A stretch of DNA of 56,030 bases from an uncultured Paraprevotella sp. (GCA_944319925.1 CALUFQ010000016.1:1-56030); one strand, 5' to 3'. Counted from the stretch's first letter, positions 26,405-35,498 are shown. Notes: generated by a model from the sequence alone, not told the origin. Numbers and translations are program-made.

Positions 26405-27190
26405 ATGAAGAAACTACAAGCTATGGGTGTCGCAGTGTGTGCCGCGGTACTGTTGGGAAGTTGCAAGAGCGGGAAAACAGCCTTGGGCATTGAGGCATTG
26501 AATGGGGATTGGAACATCACGACGGTGAACGGCAAGCCGGCTACGGCCGAGAAACAGCCTTTTATCGGATTGGACATGCAGGAGAAACGGCTCTACGGTT
26601 GTGCGGGATGCAATCGCATCATGGGGTCTTTCGAGGTGGAAAAACCGGGGGAGCTGTCGTTTGGGCAAGTAGGTTCCACAAGAATGCTGTGTCAGGACAT
26701 GACGACGGAACAGGCTGTGCTGGAGGCACTGAACAAGGTGAGCGGCTATAAGGGGACGGAGCAGGAACTGACGCTGACGGATGCCGACGGGAAAGTGTTG
26801 CTCACGTTGGCCAAGCGTCCGGCGGCGGAACTCGCCTCTTTGGCCGGAAAATGGAACATCGCGGCGGTCTATGGGCAGGCCGTGGACGAGATAGAAAAGG
26901 AAGTGGAGAAAACACCGTTCCTGGAGTTTAACGTGGAGGAGAAGAAAGTGCACGGCAATGCCGGATGTAACATCGTGAACGGAGGGTTCACGCAGGAAGA
27001 AGGCCAGCCTGCTTCCCTGAAGTTCGGGCAGATGATTTCCACCATGATGGCCGGCCCGGGCATGCAAGTGGAACGGCAAGTGCTGGAAGCTTTGGACAAA
27101 GTGACCAATTTCGCAATGAAAGACGGGCAAACTGCCGTTTTGCTTGATGAGAATGGCGAGGAAGCGTTGACATTGGAAAAAGGGGAATGA
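26405..27190 (+). CDS. lipoprotein with two META (HslJ-like) domains
   Basis: A 261-residue envelope lipoprotein. The signal MKKLQAMGVAVCAAVLLGSC ends in a lipobox (LLGSC). Two META domains follow in tandem, about residues 30-140 and 145-255. They share an internal pattern: GDWNITTVNGKPA against GKWNIAAVYGQAV, LYGCAGCNRIMGSF against VHGNAGCNIVNGGF, and LSFGQVGSTRML against LKFGQMISTMMA. META/HslJ proteins are tied to heat or antibiotic tolerance in other bacteria, but the biochemical role is unknown. It is probably anchored in the outer membrane facing the periplasm. An upstream ATG at 26390 is possible but overlaps the ribosome site. Confidence 0.85.
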   Translation: MKKLQAMGVAVCAAVLLGSCKSGKTALGIEALNGDWNITTVNGKPATAEKQPFIGLDMQEKRLYGCAGCNRIMGSFEVEKPGELSFGQVGSTRMLCQDMTTEQAVLEALNKVSGYKGTEQELTLTDADGKVLLTLAKRPAAELASLAGKWNIAAVYGQAVDEIEKEVEKTPFLEFNVEEKKVHGNAGCNIVNGGFTQEEGQPASLKFGQMISTMMAGPGMQVERQVLEALDKVTNFAMKDGQTAVLLDENGEEALTLEKGE

Positions 27191-27235
27191 CATTTCCCTT
27201 TTCCTTAATCTTAAATCAATATATTGAATTTTTTA

Positions 27236-29152
27236 ATGAAGCGGGACTTTCAGAGGAGAGTACGGACATTGGGGCTAGCTATCCTGTTGGCTTCTTGCGT
27301 TATGGGACACAAAAAGGTGGATTATCCCTTGATAGAAACGTTCAACATGCAGACGTTCGACATTGCCTGCGTGGAACTGGCGGACACAGCCACGGTGCTT
27401 ACGGTAAGTGTGGATGCTCGTTTTGCATATCATAATCGGATATGCATAGACTCGGGGTCTTATATTCAGGCTGATGGCATAAAGTATAGGCTGACCGGAG
27501 CGAAAGGCATTACGCCTGATTCGCTCTTTAATCTGCCTGAATCGGGAAATGTCACGTTTACGCTTTTGTTTGAACCGTTGCCGGAGGATACGGAAAGTTT
27601 TGACTTTATAGGATTAAGCCACGAAGGGGACATCAGGCTTTATGGTATTGACCTGACGGGAAAACAGTCGTTCGATGTACCGGAAGGTGTACCTGCAGAG
27701 TTATTAAAAGTAGATAGGGAAACTTCCGTTCCAGATCCGGTTTTCAAAACCGGAATGACGACTCTCCGCATTCACTTCCTGTATTATCGTCCGGAACTGT
27801 GGAAATCCGTCAACCTGTATGTCAATACTATCTTCGGTGAGCAACAGTCCTACGAAAACATACCTATTGATTCAGTTACGGCGACAGCTACGCTTAGCTT
27901 TCTGCAATGCGGGACTGTCAACACATCCATGGCCTTAGGCTATATGTCCGGGATTGGTGGCGTATATTCGGCACCAGGCGAGGAGGTTGATGTTTACGTA
28001 GATTTGCGTCTTTTCGGTTATTTCTTGTTGCAACGCCGGCATGAGGAAGACTGGTGCGGGAAGCCTTCGCCTTTCCAATATGTGTATGCTTCCGGGACGT
28101 ATGCTAACTTGAATGCCGTGGAAAATGTGTTGGGAAGCGATTTTCCTTCGTTCAACATGCCCTTGTATTCCGACAGCTTTGCCGATTATCGGATGACTTC
28201 GGCCGAATATGCCGCCCACGTGGCAGAGACCTATAAGGCACTGGCCGACAGCATCGAGCGCAGCAACCTTCCGTCGCTTGAAAAAGAGATGGCGCAACTG
28301 ACCCTCAGGCAACAGGCTTTCCAGGCCATGTCGGAGAGCGACCGTATGCGGTTGAACAATTACCATACTGTACATGGTTCGTGGGACATGCCGGCGACGG
28401 CCTTGGTTCCTATGGAGCCGGAGGATGCCAAAATCATCTGCACCTTGTTCGACCTCAACGACCCCAAGCTCTTGATGGGTCGGGATATGCTCTATTACAC
28501 GGGAGGCTTGTGTCGGAACAGGAAGTTCGACTGGGCTGCGCTGGCGGGCATTGGACAGGGATTGGTGAAGGATTTGGGCGAAGTGGCAGGCTTTCCTGGA
28601 AAGGCGGCGAAAATCGCCTTGACCGATTCGGACTTTGCCAGGCTGAAAGCTATGGAAAGCCCCTTCTATTTGGAAGCTTTCACTCGGATGCAGGACGAGG
28701 CGAAAGCCAAGTTGGCTGCGGCGGAAGCCAATGCCCGGGTGATGGACACGCCGGATGTATCTAACGAACAGTTGTTCGACGCACTCATCGCCCCTTATCG
28801 GGGCAAGGTGGTGCTGGTGGATTTTTGGAACACGTGGTGTGCCCCCTGTCGTGCGTCCATCAAGGCTGCCGAACCGCTGAAGTCCGGCGAGCTGAAGAGC
28901 GACAGCCTGGTGTGGCTGTACATTGCCGACGAGAGTTCCCCGCTCGTGACTTACAAGCAGATGGTTTCGGAAATCCAAGGGGTGCATTATCGTTTGACCA
29001 AAGCGCAGTGCGATTATGTTTGCGATAAGTTCGGCATCCGTGCCATTCCTTCCTACGTGTTGGTGGACAAGGCCGGGAAGTATGGCTTGCGCAATGACTT
29101 GCGCGATCACTGGACGATGCGGCGGGTGCTGAGGGATGAATTGGAGAAATAA
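27236..29152 (+). CDS. TlpA-like thiol-disulfide oxidoreductase lipoprotein
   Basis: A 638-residue lipoprotein (signal ending LGLAILLASC). The first ~480 residues have no clear domain beyond beta-rich and helical parts typical of Bacteroides AhpC/TSA-family proteins. The C-terminal ~140 residues are a thioredoxin fold: VVLVDFWNTWCAPCRASIKA with the redox pair WCAPC, and the cis-proline region FGIRAIPSYVLVDKAGKY. It probably reduces or exchanges disulfides in periplasmic proteins. It follows the META gene by 45 nt and precedes the DUF5041 remnant by 20 nt, suggesting one transcript. Confidence 0.85.
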   Translation: MKRDFQRRVRTLGLAILLASCVMGHKKVDYPLIETFNMQTFDIACVELADTATVLTVSVDARFAYHNRICIDSGSYIQADGIKYRLTGAKGITPDSLFNLPESGNVTFTLLFEPLPEDTESFDFIGLSHEGDIRLYGIDLTGKQSFDVPEGVPAELLKVDRETSVPDPVFKTGMTTLRIHFLYYRPELWKSVNLYVNTIFGEQQSYENIPIDSVTATATLSFLQCGTVNTSMALGYMSGIGGVYSAPGEEVDVYVDLRLFGYFLLQRRHEEDWCGKPSPFQYVYASGTYANLNAVENVLGSDFPSFNMPLYSDSFADYRMTSAEYAAHVAETYKALADSIERSNLPSLEKEMAQLTLRQQAFQAMSESDRMRLNNYHTVHGSWDMPATALVPMEPEDAKIICTLFDLNDPKLLMGRDMLYYTGGLCRNRKFDWAALAGIGQGLVKDLGEVAGFPGKAAKIALTDSDFARLKAMESPFYLEAFTRMQDEAKAKLAAAEANARVMDTPDVSNEQLFDALIAPYRGKVVLVDFWNTWCAPCRASIKAAEPLKSGELKSDSLVWLYIADESSPLVTYKQMVSEIQGVHYRLTKAQCDYVCDKFGIRAIPSYVLVDKAGKYGLRNDLRDHWTMRRVLRDELEK

Positions 29153-29172
29153 CGGATTTGGGACTTTAAGAT

Positions 29173-29872
29173 ATGAAGAAAAAGGCGATTGTGGCCGGTT
29201 TGTTGGGTATGGTTTGTGTTCTCGCATCTCCGGCACAGGAAATGCAGCGGGTGAAAAGCGTGGAGCCGAAGTTGGGGGACGTTTTCCACGTGATGAATGA
29301 TTTGGGCATCCACGTGTTCCGGTTCGACTTGGGTGGTTTCCTTGACGCGGTATATGAAGTGGAAGGCTACGTGGCGGAGTATAAGGACAACCGTCCCACT
29401 GGGAATGTGCATACCTTTCAATTTGGAAACAACATACGCTCTTTGGACGAAATTCCCGAGGAACACCGCCAAGGATTTCGCGACGAATACAAATCCCCGA
29501 AGGGGAAACCCGGTGGGAAAGCATCAAAGACATGGTGGTCTGCATCCGTCATTTGAATGAAAAGGACAGCACGGCGGTCATTCAATTCTCGTCCGCCGAT
29601 GTGGGAAGTTCCGGCAAGCCGTTCAAATTGCAAATTTTGAAATCTTTCGGCTATACAAGTACGGATTCCGGCCTTTTTCACTGGAACCCGGAGGTGAGAA
29701 AGAGGTTCAGGACATCCCTCTTGTGCTTTACGGGTCGTGGTGGGAAGAACCCGGCACCACGATTTGCCGTTTTTGCGGTGAAAGTGAGATAGACCCCGGA
29801 CTGCAGGCGGAAATGCTGACGGACGTCCCGCACTATTATGTCATTGGGCTGAGGATGAAGAAGAAAAATTAG
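29173..29872 (+). pseudogene. DUF5041-like exported protein, frameshifted twice
   Basis: The reading is continuous only across three frames. Frame 1 runs from MKKKAIVAGLLGMVCVLAS (signal peptide) to DEYKSP near 29497. Frame 2 continues with WESIKDMVVCIRHLNEKDST to about 29690. Frame 3 ends with DIPLVLYGSWWEEPG, RFCGESEIDPGL and VIGLRMKKKN, stopping at 29872. Each break needs one missing base, in CCCC/GGGG-rich text. Joined, it would be about 232 residues, like DUF5041 proteins of Bacteroides as I recall them. It is either a recent pseudogene or two sequencing errors. The intact gene would be co-transcribed with the TlpA-like gene. Confidence 0.7.
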
Positions 29873-29935
29873 GAAACTGTTTTGAAGACAATACATCAAG
29901 CGGGAAAAACTTTTTGTGGCAATTCAAAACATTTT

Positions 29936-30544
29936 CTAAATCAACAGTTCGCCTTTGCCTTGGCGCACGATGTCGAACGTGTCGTCCACGCAGTTCACCA
30001 CCGTGGAAGCTTCCGTGCCGCCATAGCCTCCGTTGATGACCAAGGCCACTTTGGAAGCGTACTTTTCGTGAATCAGCTCCGGGTCGGTGGAGTATTCTAT
30101 GATTTCGTCTTCGTCGTGGACGGACATGGTGAGGATAGGATTTCCCAATTCGGCTACCAAACTGCGGGCGATGTTGTTGTCCGGTACGCGGATGCCCACT
30201 TCCTTGCGGTTCTTGTAAATCTTGGGCAACCGGCTGCTCGTGGGGAGGATGAAAGTGAACGGCCCCGGCAGGTTCTTTTTGAGCACCTTAAAGGCCGCAT
30301 TGCTCACCTTGGCATATTCGCTGATGTTCGACAGGTCGTGGCAGATGATGGAGAGGTTGCTCTTTTGCGGGTTCACCCCTTTGAGCGCGCAAATTTGTTC
30401 CACCGCCCGCACGTTGAGCGCGTCGCAGCCGATGGCATAGACGGTGTCGGTGGGATAGATGACCAGTTCCCCGTCGCGCAAGGCTTTGAGCGCCTTGGCC
30501 ATCTCGCGCGGGTTGGGATTTTCCGGATAGATTCTGACGAGCAT
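29936..30544 (-). CDS. threonylcarbamoyl-AMP synthase (TsaC/Sua5/YrdC family)
   Basis: A 202-residue YrdC-domain protein that makes threonylcarbamoyl-AMP from threonine, bicarbonate and ATP for the t6A37 modification of ANN-decoding tRNAs. Visible motifs are GELVIYPTDTVYAIGCDA (the substrate pocket), KGVNPQKSNLSI, LPGPFTFILP and GIRVPDNNIA. It lacks the C-terminal Sua5 domain, so it is of the short TsaC/YciO type. YciO-like paralogues share this length, so the t6A role is likely but not proven. A TAACTTTG promoter lies 23 nt upstream. Confidence 0.88.
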   Translation of the reverse strand: MLVRIYPENPNPREMAKALKALRDGELVIYPTDTVYAIGCDALNVRAVEQICALKGVNPQKSNLSIICHDLSNISEYAKVSNAAFKVLKKNLPGPFTFILPTSSRLPKIYKNRKEVGIRVPDNNIARSLVAELGNPILTMSVHDEDEIIEYSTDPELIHEKYASKVALVINGGYGGTEASTVVNCVDDTFDIVRQGKGELLI

Positions 30545-30566
30545 GTTTTCTTCTGTTTTTAAAGAA

Positions 30567-30574
30567 CAAAGTTA
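30567..30574 (-). promoter_or_regulatory. -7 promoter box of the YrdC-family gene
   Basis: TAACTTTG on the minus strand, 23 nt before the ATG at 30544. Confidence 0.6.
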
Positions 30575-30596
30575 CTATTTTCTTTCGATTCAACTG

Positions 30597-30616
30597 TTAT
30601 CTTACACGTAAGATAA
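30597..30616. promoter_or_regulatory. 20-bp palindrome in a divergent promoter region
   Basis: TTATCTTAC and GTAAGATAA are exact inverted 9-mers separated by AC. It lies between the divergent promoters of the YrdC-family gene and maeB, where a dimeric repressor or activator could bind. The half-site GTAAGATA also occurs in the palindrome at 17573-17598, in the opposite arrangement. Any regulator is unknown. Confidence 0.4.
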
Positions 30617-30657
30617 TGAAAAAATGATAAGAACGGCTTAGGAACTTGATTTTTTCG

Positions 30658-30665
30658 TATCTTTG
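30658..30665 (+). promoter_or_regulatory. -7 promoter box of maeB
   Basis: TATCTTTG ends at 30665, so starts before about 30672 are excluded and the ATG at 30710 is supported. Confidence 0.65.
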
Positions 30666-30709
30666 TGTGGCGTTTTTTAGCTAAGACAGATTCAAAAATA
30701 CATTATAAC

Positions 30710-33001
30710 ATGACAAAAATCACCAAAGAGATGGCTTTGCGCTACCACGAGCAGGGCAAGCCGGGAAAAATTGAGGTGGTGCCTACCAAGCCCCACAGTA
30801 CGCAAACCGATTTATCGCTGGCTTATTCCCCGGGCGTGGCGGAACCGTGCCTTGAAATACAAAAGAACCCGCATGATGCTTACCGTTATACGGCAAAAGG
30901 CAACTTGGTGGCTGTGATTTCCAACGGCACGGCTGTGTTGGGGCTGGGCGACATCGGCGCGTTGGCCGGCAAGCCGGTGATGGAAGGCAAGGGCTTGTTG
31001 TTCAAGATATATTCCGGCATTGACGTGTTCGACATTGAGATTGACGAGAAAGACCCTGAGAAGTTTATCGAAGCGGTGAAAGCCATTGCGCCTACGTTCG
31101 GTGGCATTAACTTGGAAGACATCAAGGCTCCTGAGTGTTTCGAAATCGAACGTCGGTTGAAGGAAGAGCTTGACATTCCCGTCATGCACGACGACCAGCA
31201 CGGCACGGCCATCATTTCGAGTGCCGGGTTGCTGAACGCTTTGGAAGTGGCAGGGAAGAAGATTGAGGACGTGAAGATTGTGGTGAACGGTGCGGGGGCT
31301 TCGGCTGTTTCTTGCACCAAGCTGTATGTTTCCTTGGGCGCACGTCTCGAAAACATCCTGATGCTGGACAGCAAGGGGGTCATCACCAAGGAGCGCACGG
31401 ACTTGAACGAACAGAAGCGTTTCTTCGCCACCAGCCGCACCGACGTGCACACGCTGGCGGAAGCCATCAAAGGCGCGGACGTGTTCCTCGGTCTTTCGCG
31501 CGGCAACGTGCTTACGCAGGACATGGTGCGCAGCATGGCTCCTTCGCCCATCGTGTTCGCGCTGGCCAATCCCGTGCCTGAGATTTCCTACGAGGATGCC
31601 ATGGCTTCGCGCCCCGACGTGTTGATGGCCACCGGCCGTTCCGACTATCCCAACCAAATCAACAACGTCATAGGTTTCCCTTACATTTTCCGTGGCGCGT
31701 TGGACACGGGTGCCAAGGCCATCAACGAGGAGATGAAATTGGCCGCCGTGCGCGCCATTGCCGCTATCGCCAAGAAGCCGGTGCCCGACGTGGTGAATGC
31801 GGCTTACCACGTGAACAACCTCACGTTCGGCCCTTCCTATTTCATTCCGAAGCCCGTGGATCCGCGTTTGATTACCGAAGTTTCCATGGCTGTGGCACGG
31901 GCTGCGATGGAGAGCGGTGTGGCGCGCAAGCCCATCGAGGACTGGGACGCATACGCCCTGCACTTGCGCGAACTGATGGGATACGAGTCTAAGATGACGC
32001 GCCAGCTGCGTGATGCCGCGCGCCGTGATCCGCAGCGTGTGGTCTTTGCCGAAGGCATTCATCCCAATATGTTGAGGGCTGCGGTGGAGGCCAAGGCCGA
32101 AGGCATCTGCCATCCGATATTGTTGGGTAATGATGAACGCATCGCCAAGTTGGCCAAGGAACTTGACCTGAGCTTGGAGGGCATCGAAGTCATTAACCTG
32201 CGTCACGATAACGAAGCGGAACGCCGCGAGCGTTACGCCAAGATTTTGGCCGAAAAGAAGGCTCGTGAAGGCTACACTTTCGAGGAGGCTAACGACAAGA
32301 TGTTTGAGCGCAACTATTTCGGCATGATGATGGTGGAAACGGGAGAGGCCGATGCCTTCATTACCGGGCTTTACACCAAATATTCCAACACCATCAAGGT
32401 GGCTAAGGAAGTCATCGGCATCCAGCCTGGTTACAAGCACTTTGGCACGATGCACATTATCAACAGCAAGAAAGGCACTTATTTTCTGGCCGACACGCTC
32501 ATCAACCGTCATCCCGACACGGAGACGCTCATTGACATTGCCCGGCTGTCTGAACATACCGTGCGTTTCTTCAACCATGAACCTGTGATGGCCATGTTAT
32601 CGTACTCCAATTTCGGGACGGATACGACTGGCAGTCCGGCCAGCATGCACAGGGCTGTGGAATACATGCAGACGAATTATCCCGACCTGCCCATTGACGG
32701 TGAGATGCAGGTGAACTTTGCTATCAACGACGAACTGCGTGACCGCAAGTATCCGTTTACCCGTTTGCAGGGCAAGACGGTCAACACGTTGGTGTTCCCC
32801 AATCTCAGTTCGGCCAATGCGGGCTATCAGTTGCTTCAGGCCATGAACGGCGACGAGATGGAAATGGTCGGCCCCATCCAGATGGGCTTGAACAAACCCA
32901 TCCACTTTACCGATTTTGAGAGTTCGGTACGCGATATTGTGAACCTCACCGCCGTGGCCGTGCTCGATGCCATTGTGATGAAAAAGAAGCAGCAAGGTTG
33001 A
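30710..33001 (+). CDS. maeB: NADP-dependent malic enzyme with phosphotransacetylase-like domain
   Basis: It decarboxylates malate to pyruvate with NADP, linking the dicarboxylate branch to acetyl-CoA and NADPH. The 763-residue length is that of the MaeB type. The N-terminal ~430 residues are malic enzyme: SLAYSPGVAEPC, VMHDDQHGTAIISSAGLLNA (metal and malate site) and the Rossmann start VVNGAGASAVSC. The C-terminal ~330 residues are a phosphate acetyl/butyryltransferase-like domain (RVVFAEGIHPNMLRAA to NLSSANAGYQLLQAMNG), thought to be regulatory in this family. A strong terminator follows. Confidence 0.95.
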   Translation: MTKITKEMALRYHEQGKPGKIEVVPTKPHSTQTDLSLAYSPGVAEPCLEIQKNPHDAYRYTAKGNLVAVISNGTAVLGLGDIGALAGKPVMEGKGLLFKIYSGIDVFDIEIDEKDPEKFIEAVKAIAPTFGGINLEDIKAPECFEIERRLKEELDIPVMHDDQHGTAIISSAGLLNALEVAGKKIEDVKIVVNGAGASAVSCTKLYVSLGARLENILMLDSKGVITKERTDLNEQKRFFATSRTDVHTLAEAIKGADVFLGLSRGNVLTQDMVRSMAPSPIVFALANPVPEISYEDAMASRPDVLMATGRSDYPNQINNVIGFPYIFRGALDTGAKAINEEMKLAAVRAIAAIAKKPVPDVVNAAYHVNNLTFGPSYFIPKPVDPRLITEVSMAVARAAMESGVARKPIEDWDAYALHLRELMGYESKMTRQLRDAARRDPQRVVFAEGIHPNMLRAAVEAKAEGICHPILLGNDERIAKLAKELDLSLEGIEVINLRHDNEAERRERYAKILAEKKAREGYTFEEANDKMFERNYFGMMMVETGEADAFITGLYTKYSNTIKVAKEVIGIQPGYKHFGTMHIINSKKGTYFLADTLINRHPDTETLIDIARLSEHTVRFFNHEPVMAMLSYSNFGTDTTGSPASMHRAVEYMQTNYPDLPIDGEMQVNFAINDELRDRKYPFTRLQGKTVNTLVFPNLSSANAGYQLLQAMNGDEMEMVGPIQMGLNKPIHFTDFESSVRDIVNLTAVAVLDAIVMKKKQQG

Positions 33002-33022
33002 ATTTGATTTAGGAAAAGTTGT

Positions 33023-33071
33023 CCGCTGCGCGGCTTGTCCCATTGAAAAGGACAAGACGCGCAGCGGTTTT
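33023..33071 (+). terminator. intrinsic terminator of maeB
   Basis: An 18-nt arm at 33023-33040 (CCGCTGCGCG then CTTGTCC) pairs with 33050-33067 with a single mismatch, a 9-nt loop and TTTT following. It is a strong hairpin just past the maeB stop and separates it from the glycosyltransferase island. Confidence 0.85.
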
Positions 33072-33195
33072 GTGTTACAAAAGCAATTTGTTGCCGTGTG
33101 TGGAATAGGTTATTCATTTTTCCAAATAATTCTTAAGAGAAATGCGCTTGGCTGGGAAAAGGAAGGAAAAGTAGTGCAAACAACAAAAAAAGTCC

Positions 33196-33203
33196 TACTT
33201 TTG
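33196..33203 (+). promoter_or_regulatory. -7 promoter box of the GT2 gene
   Basis: TACTTTTG, 19 nt before the ATG at 33222. The gene thus has its own promoter. Confidence 0.55.
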
Positions 33204-33221
33204 TAGCCAAAAATAGGGTTT

Positions 33222-34199
33222 ATGGAAGACAGTACGGTTTCGGTAGTGATGTGTACATACAATGGGGGGAAATATTTGCGCGAGCAAATGGATTCCATCC
33301 TCGCGCAAACATATCCCATCCATGAAATTATCGTGAGGGATGACTGCTCGACAGACAACACGATGGACATTTTGCGGGAATATACCGTACGATACCCCTT
33401 TATTAAAATATTTCACAATGAAAAAAACATTGGGTGCAATCAGAATTTCCACGATGTGCTTTACCAAGCCACAGGGGATTATATAGCCATTTCAGACCAA
33501 GATGACATTTGGTTTCCCGAAAAGGTAGAAAAACAAATCCATAGAATAGAAAGCGGACGATATAGTTTGTGTTTTTCCGACATTATTCCATCGCAGACAT
33601 ATACTCGGGAACAGATTAAGAATTATGAAGTATTGCCTTTTGATGCCGAAGCATTATTCTTTAGAAACACCATACCTGGGCATACCATTCTCATCAAAAG
33701 AGAATTTCTTAAGAAATTGCCTGATTGGAATGGAATGACATTTTATTATGATTGGTGGCTTGCCATGAATGCAGCCTTGGAGAATGGCATTACAAAATGT
33801 GAAGAGCCATTGGTTTGGCATAGGATACATCAAAAATCCGAGATTTTTCTGACAAAGTGGAAAATGTCCAAACACATGAAGAAATCCTCCATTGCCCCTT
33901 ATATTTATGGTGTAAAAAGTTTCCTTGAAATAAGGAATAGTAAAAGTTGGAAATGCTTTTATGGCAACATTTACAACAAGACTTCAATAGACAGTCACCC
34001 CATTTTGCACAAAATTACATGCTTATTTGACCAAAAAAGCCTCTATGGAATCATGCAATTGTGTTGGAATTGTATGAAATTCCGTGAACAAATATATCCC
34101 CATCCACATAAGAAAAAAGGTTTTATCTTTATTTTGCGCGGTTTCTTCTCTCCATTCATTTGTTTCTATTGCAATTTGCAATTCTACAAGAAGAACTAA
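33222..34199 (+). CDS. family 2 glycosyltransferase
   Basis: A 325-residue GT-A-fold glycosyltransferase. It opens VSVVMCTYNGGKYLREQMDS, followed by the nucleotide-binding IIVRDDCSTDNTMDILRE and the acidic ISDQDDIWFPEKVEKQI that holds the metal-binding aspartates. It probably transfers a sugar to a surface polysaccharide; donor and acceptor are unknown. The codons are far richer in A and T than the flanking maeB and PBP4 genes. The gene converges with the fucosyltransferase-like gene, 4 nt apart at the stops. The pair forms an AT-rich island. Confidence 0.85.
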   Translation: MEDSTVSVVMCTYNGGKYLREQMDSILAQTYPIHEIIVRDDCSTDNTMDILREYTVRYPFIKIFHNEKNIGCNQNFHDVLYQATGDYIAISDQDDIWFPEKVEKQIHRIESGRYSLCFSDIIPSQTYTREQIKNYEVLPFDAEALFFRNTIPGHTILIKREFLKKLPDWNGMTFYYDWWLAMNAALENGITKCEEPLVWHRIHQKSEIFLTKWKMSKHMKKSSIAPYIYGVKSFLEIRNSKSWKCFYGNIYNKTSIDSHPILHKITCLFDQKSLYGIMQLCWNCMKFREQIYPHPHKKKGFIFILRGFFSPFICFYCNLQFYKKN

Positions 34200-34203
34200 A
34201 ACT

Positions 34204-35268
34204 TCAATTTTTCGAAGACAAATAGGTCTGCGAGATTTTAACACGTTTTTTCAAGTGCAACAAAGCTATATTCCGGAAATTTTCCAATGGGCAGTCTATC
34301 GGAAAGGCATTGGTTGGGAATAGCACTTTTAATAAGAAAAGACTTGGCCCCGTGGTTATACTGCCAATGAAAAGCGAAGAACGCAACAAAATTTCAATAG
34401 AAGCCAAAAAACGCCACATTTGGTTTTTCTTTTCTTCTTCGCGTGTCTGCGTAAAATTGCTGTTCACATAACCATTTTCCAAAGGCGTACAAAGGGTATG
34501 CCAGCATATCTCCGGGGCTGCTTGTTGCAAGCGGCAAAACAAACGATAATCATCCGTCAGCACATACACATCTTTTGCCTTTTCATGTTTACGGATGGCA
34601 TCCACATATAAATTGGGTGAGATAAGGGAGGTTTCTGTCACTTTATCGCCTCCGCGCACTTGGCATCCGATGTATTCCCCGTATAATGCCATGTCTGCAC
34701 ACAATGCGGCACATTTGTCTTTTGCTTCATCATTTAACCGCCACGTCATCTTGTACAAGATTTTAAAAGCTTGCAGATAATCACCATTGATTCCTAATTC
34801 CGGGATGCTGTATTTATGCCCGGGATTATGGCATAAACGAATATTGCGGGTCAATAGAACCCTACATTTATACATCCACAAAGCGCATACATCTCCCATC
34901 AAATATTTTACATACGACTTTAATTTCCAAGCAAGAAGTCCCACGTTCTTGTCTTTCACCATCTCTGATAAGATTGTTTTCCAAGATGGCAATCTATATA
35001 TGTTGTATTTGCGATGAAACGTTTCGTGCACTTCTTGGCAGAAGGGAAGAAAGTAATCCGTCCATCCCCCTTTTCTACTATAACCGAAATTGGCGAAATC
35101 TGAATAAAGGCGAAACTGAATTTTATGTTCCAAACAATAGAGCATAGCGTCTATCATCCGGGTATATTCTGTAAAAAAGCCCGTGTCGATGCCGCAACGA
35201 TAAATAAGAACCTTTTTGAATGATTCATTTAGCAATCTATATCTTTTTAAAATTTCATTTGCGTCCAT
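34204..35268 (-). CDS. fucosyltransferase-like protein (GT23/NodZ-type motifs)
   Basis: A 354-residue protein with no signal peptide. Residues 200-215 read IGCQVRGGDKVTE and 234-240 read VYVLTDD. This pairing of VRxxDK with a later TDD motif is the donor-binding layout of FUT8 and NodZ alpha-1,6-fucosyltransferases. I therefore infer a GDP-fucose-type, GT-B-fold transferase, although overall likeness is low. I start at ATG 35268 (MDANEILKRYR), after TATCTTTG at 35301-35308. It is AT-rich and may be horizontally acquired along with the adjacent GT2. Confidence 0.5.
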   Translation of the reverse strand: MDANEILKRYRLLNESFKKVLIYRCGIDTGFFTEYTRMIDAMLYCLEHKIQFRLYSDFANFGYSRKGGWTDYFLPFCQEVHETFHRKYNIYRLPSWKTILSEMVKDKNVGLLAWKLKSYVKYLMGDVCALWMYKCRVLLTRNIRLCHNPGHKYSIPELGINGDYLQAFKILYKMTWRLNDEAKDKCAALCADMALYGEYIGCQVRGGDKVTETSLISPNLYVDAIRKHEKAKDVYVLTDDYRLFCRLQQAAPEICWHTLCTPLENGYVNSNFTQTREEEKKNQMWRFLASIEILLRSSLFIGSITTGPSLFLLKVLFPTNAFPIDCPLENFRNIALLHLKKRVKISQTYLSSKN

Positions 35269-35300
35269 GCTTCTTCCCAATGTATTTTACAAGAATAGGA

Positions 35301-35308
35301 CAAAGATA
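35301..35308 (-). promoter_or_regulatory. -7 promoter box of the fucosyltransferase-like gene
   Basis: TATCTTTG on the minus strand, 33 nt before the ATG at 35268. Confidence 0.6.
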
Positions 35309-35498
35309 ATGAAAAAATGCGTTTTTACGTCCGGTGAATAGGAAAATAGCTTTTTCCTCATAGGAATAAAAAGATAATCTGCGAGCTTCTACGCTGGCAG
35401 AATTGAAGAAAGTATTTTTCTTTAGAGAAAAAGGGGTGGTTTCAGATGATTCGTTTTTCTTTTTTGCCGCAGGCGTTGTCCGTACGGAAATAATCCGT

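Noticed and set aside
29173-29872. Programmed frameshifting in the DUF5041-like gene
   Set aside because: Both breaks require a missing base at places without a slippery heptamer or a following stem, and the family is normally encoded in one frame; decay or sequencing error is simpler.
30812-32578. A 588-codon minus-strand frame within maeB
   Set aside because: It is antisense to a full-length malic enzyme and carries no motif, signal or ribosome site.
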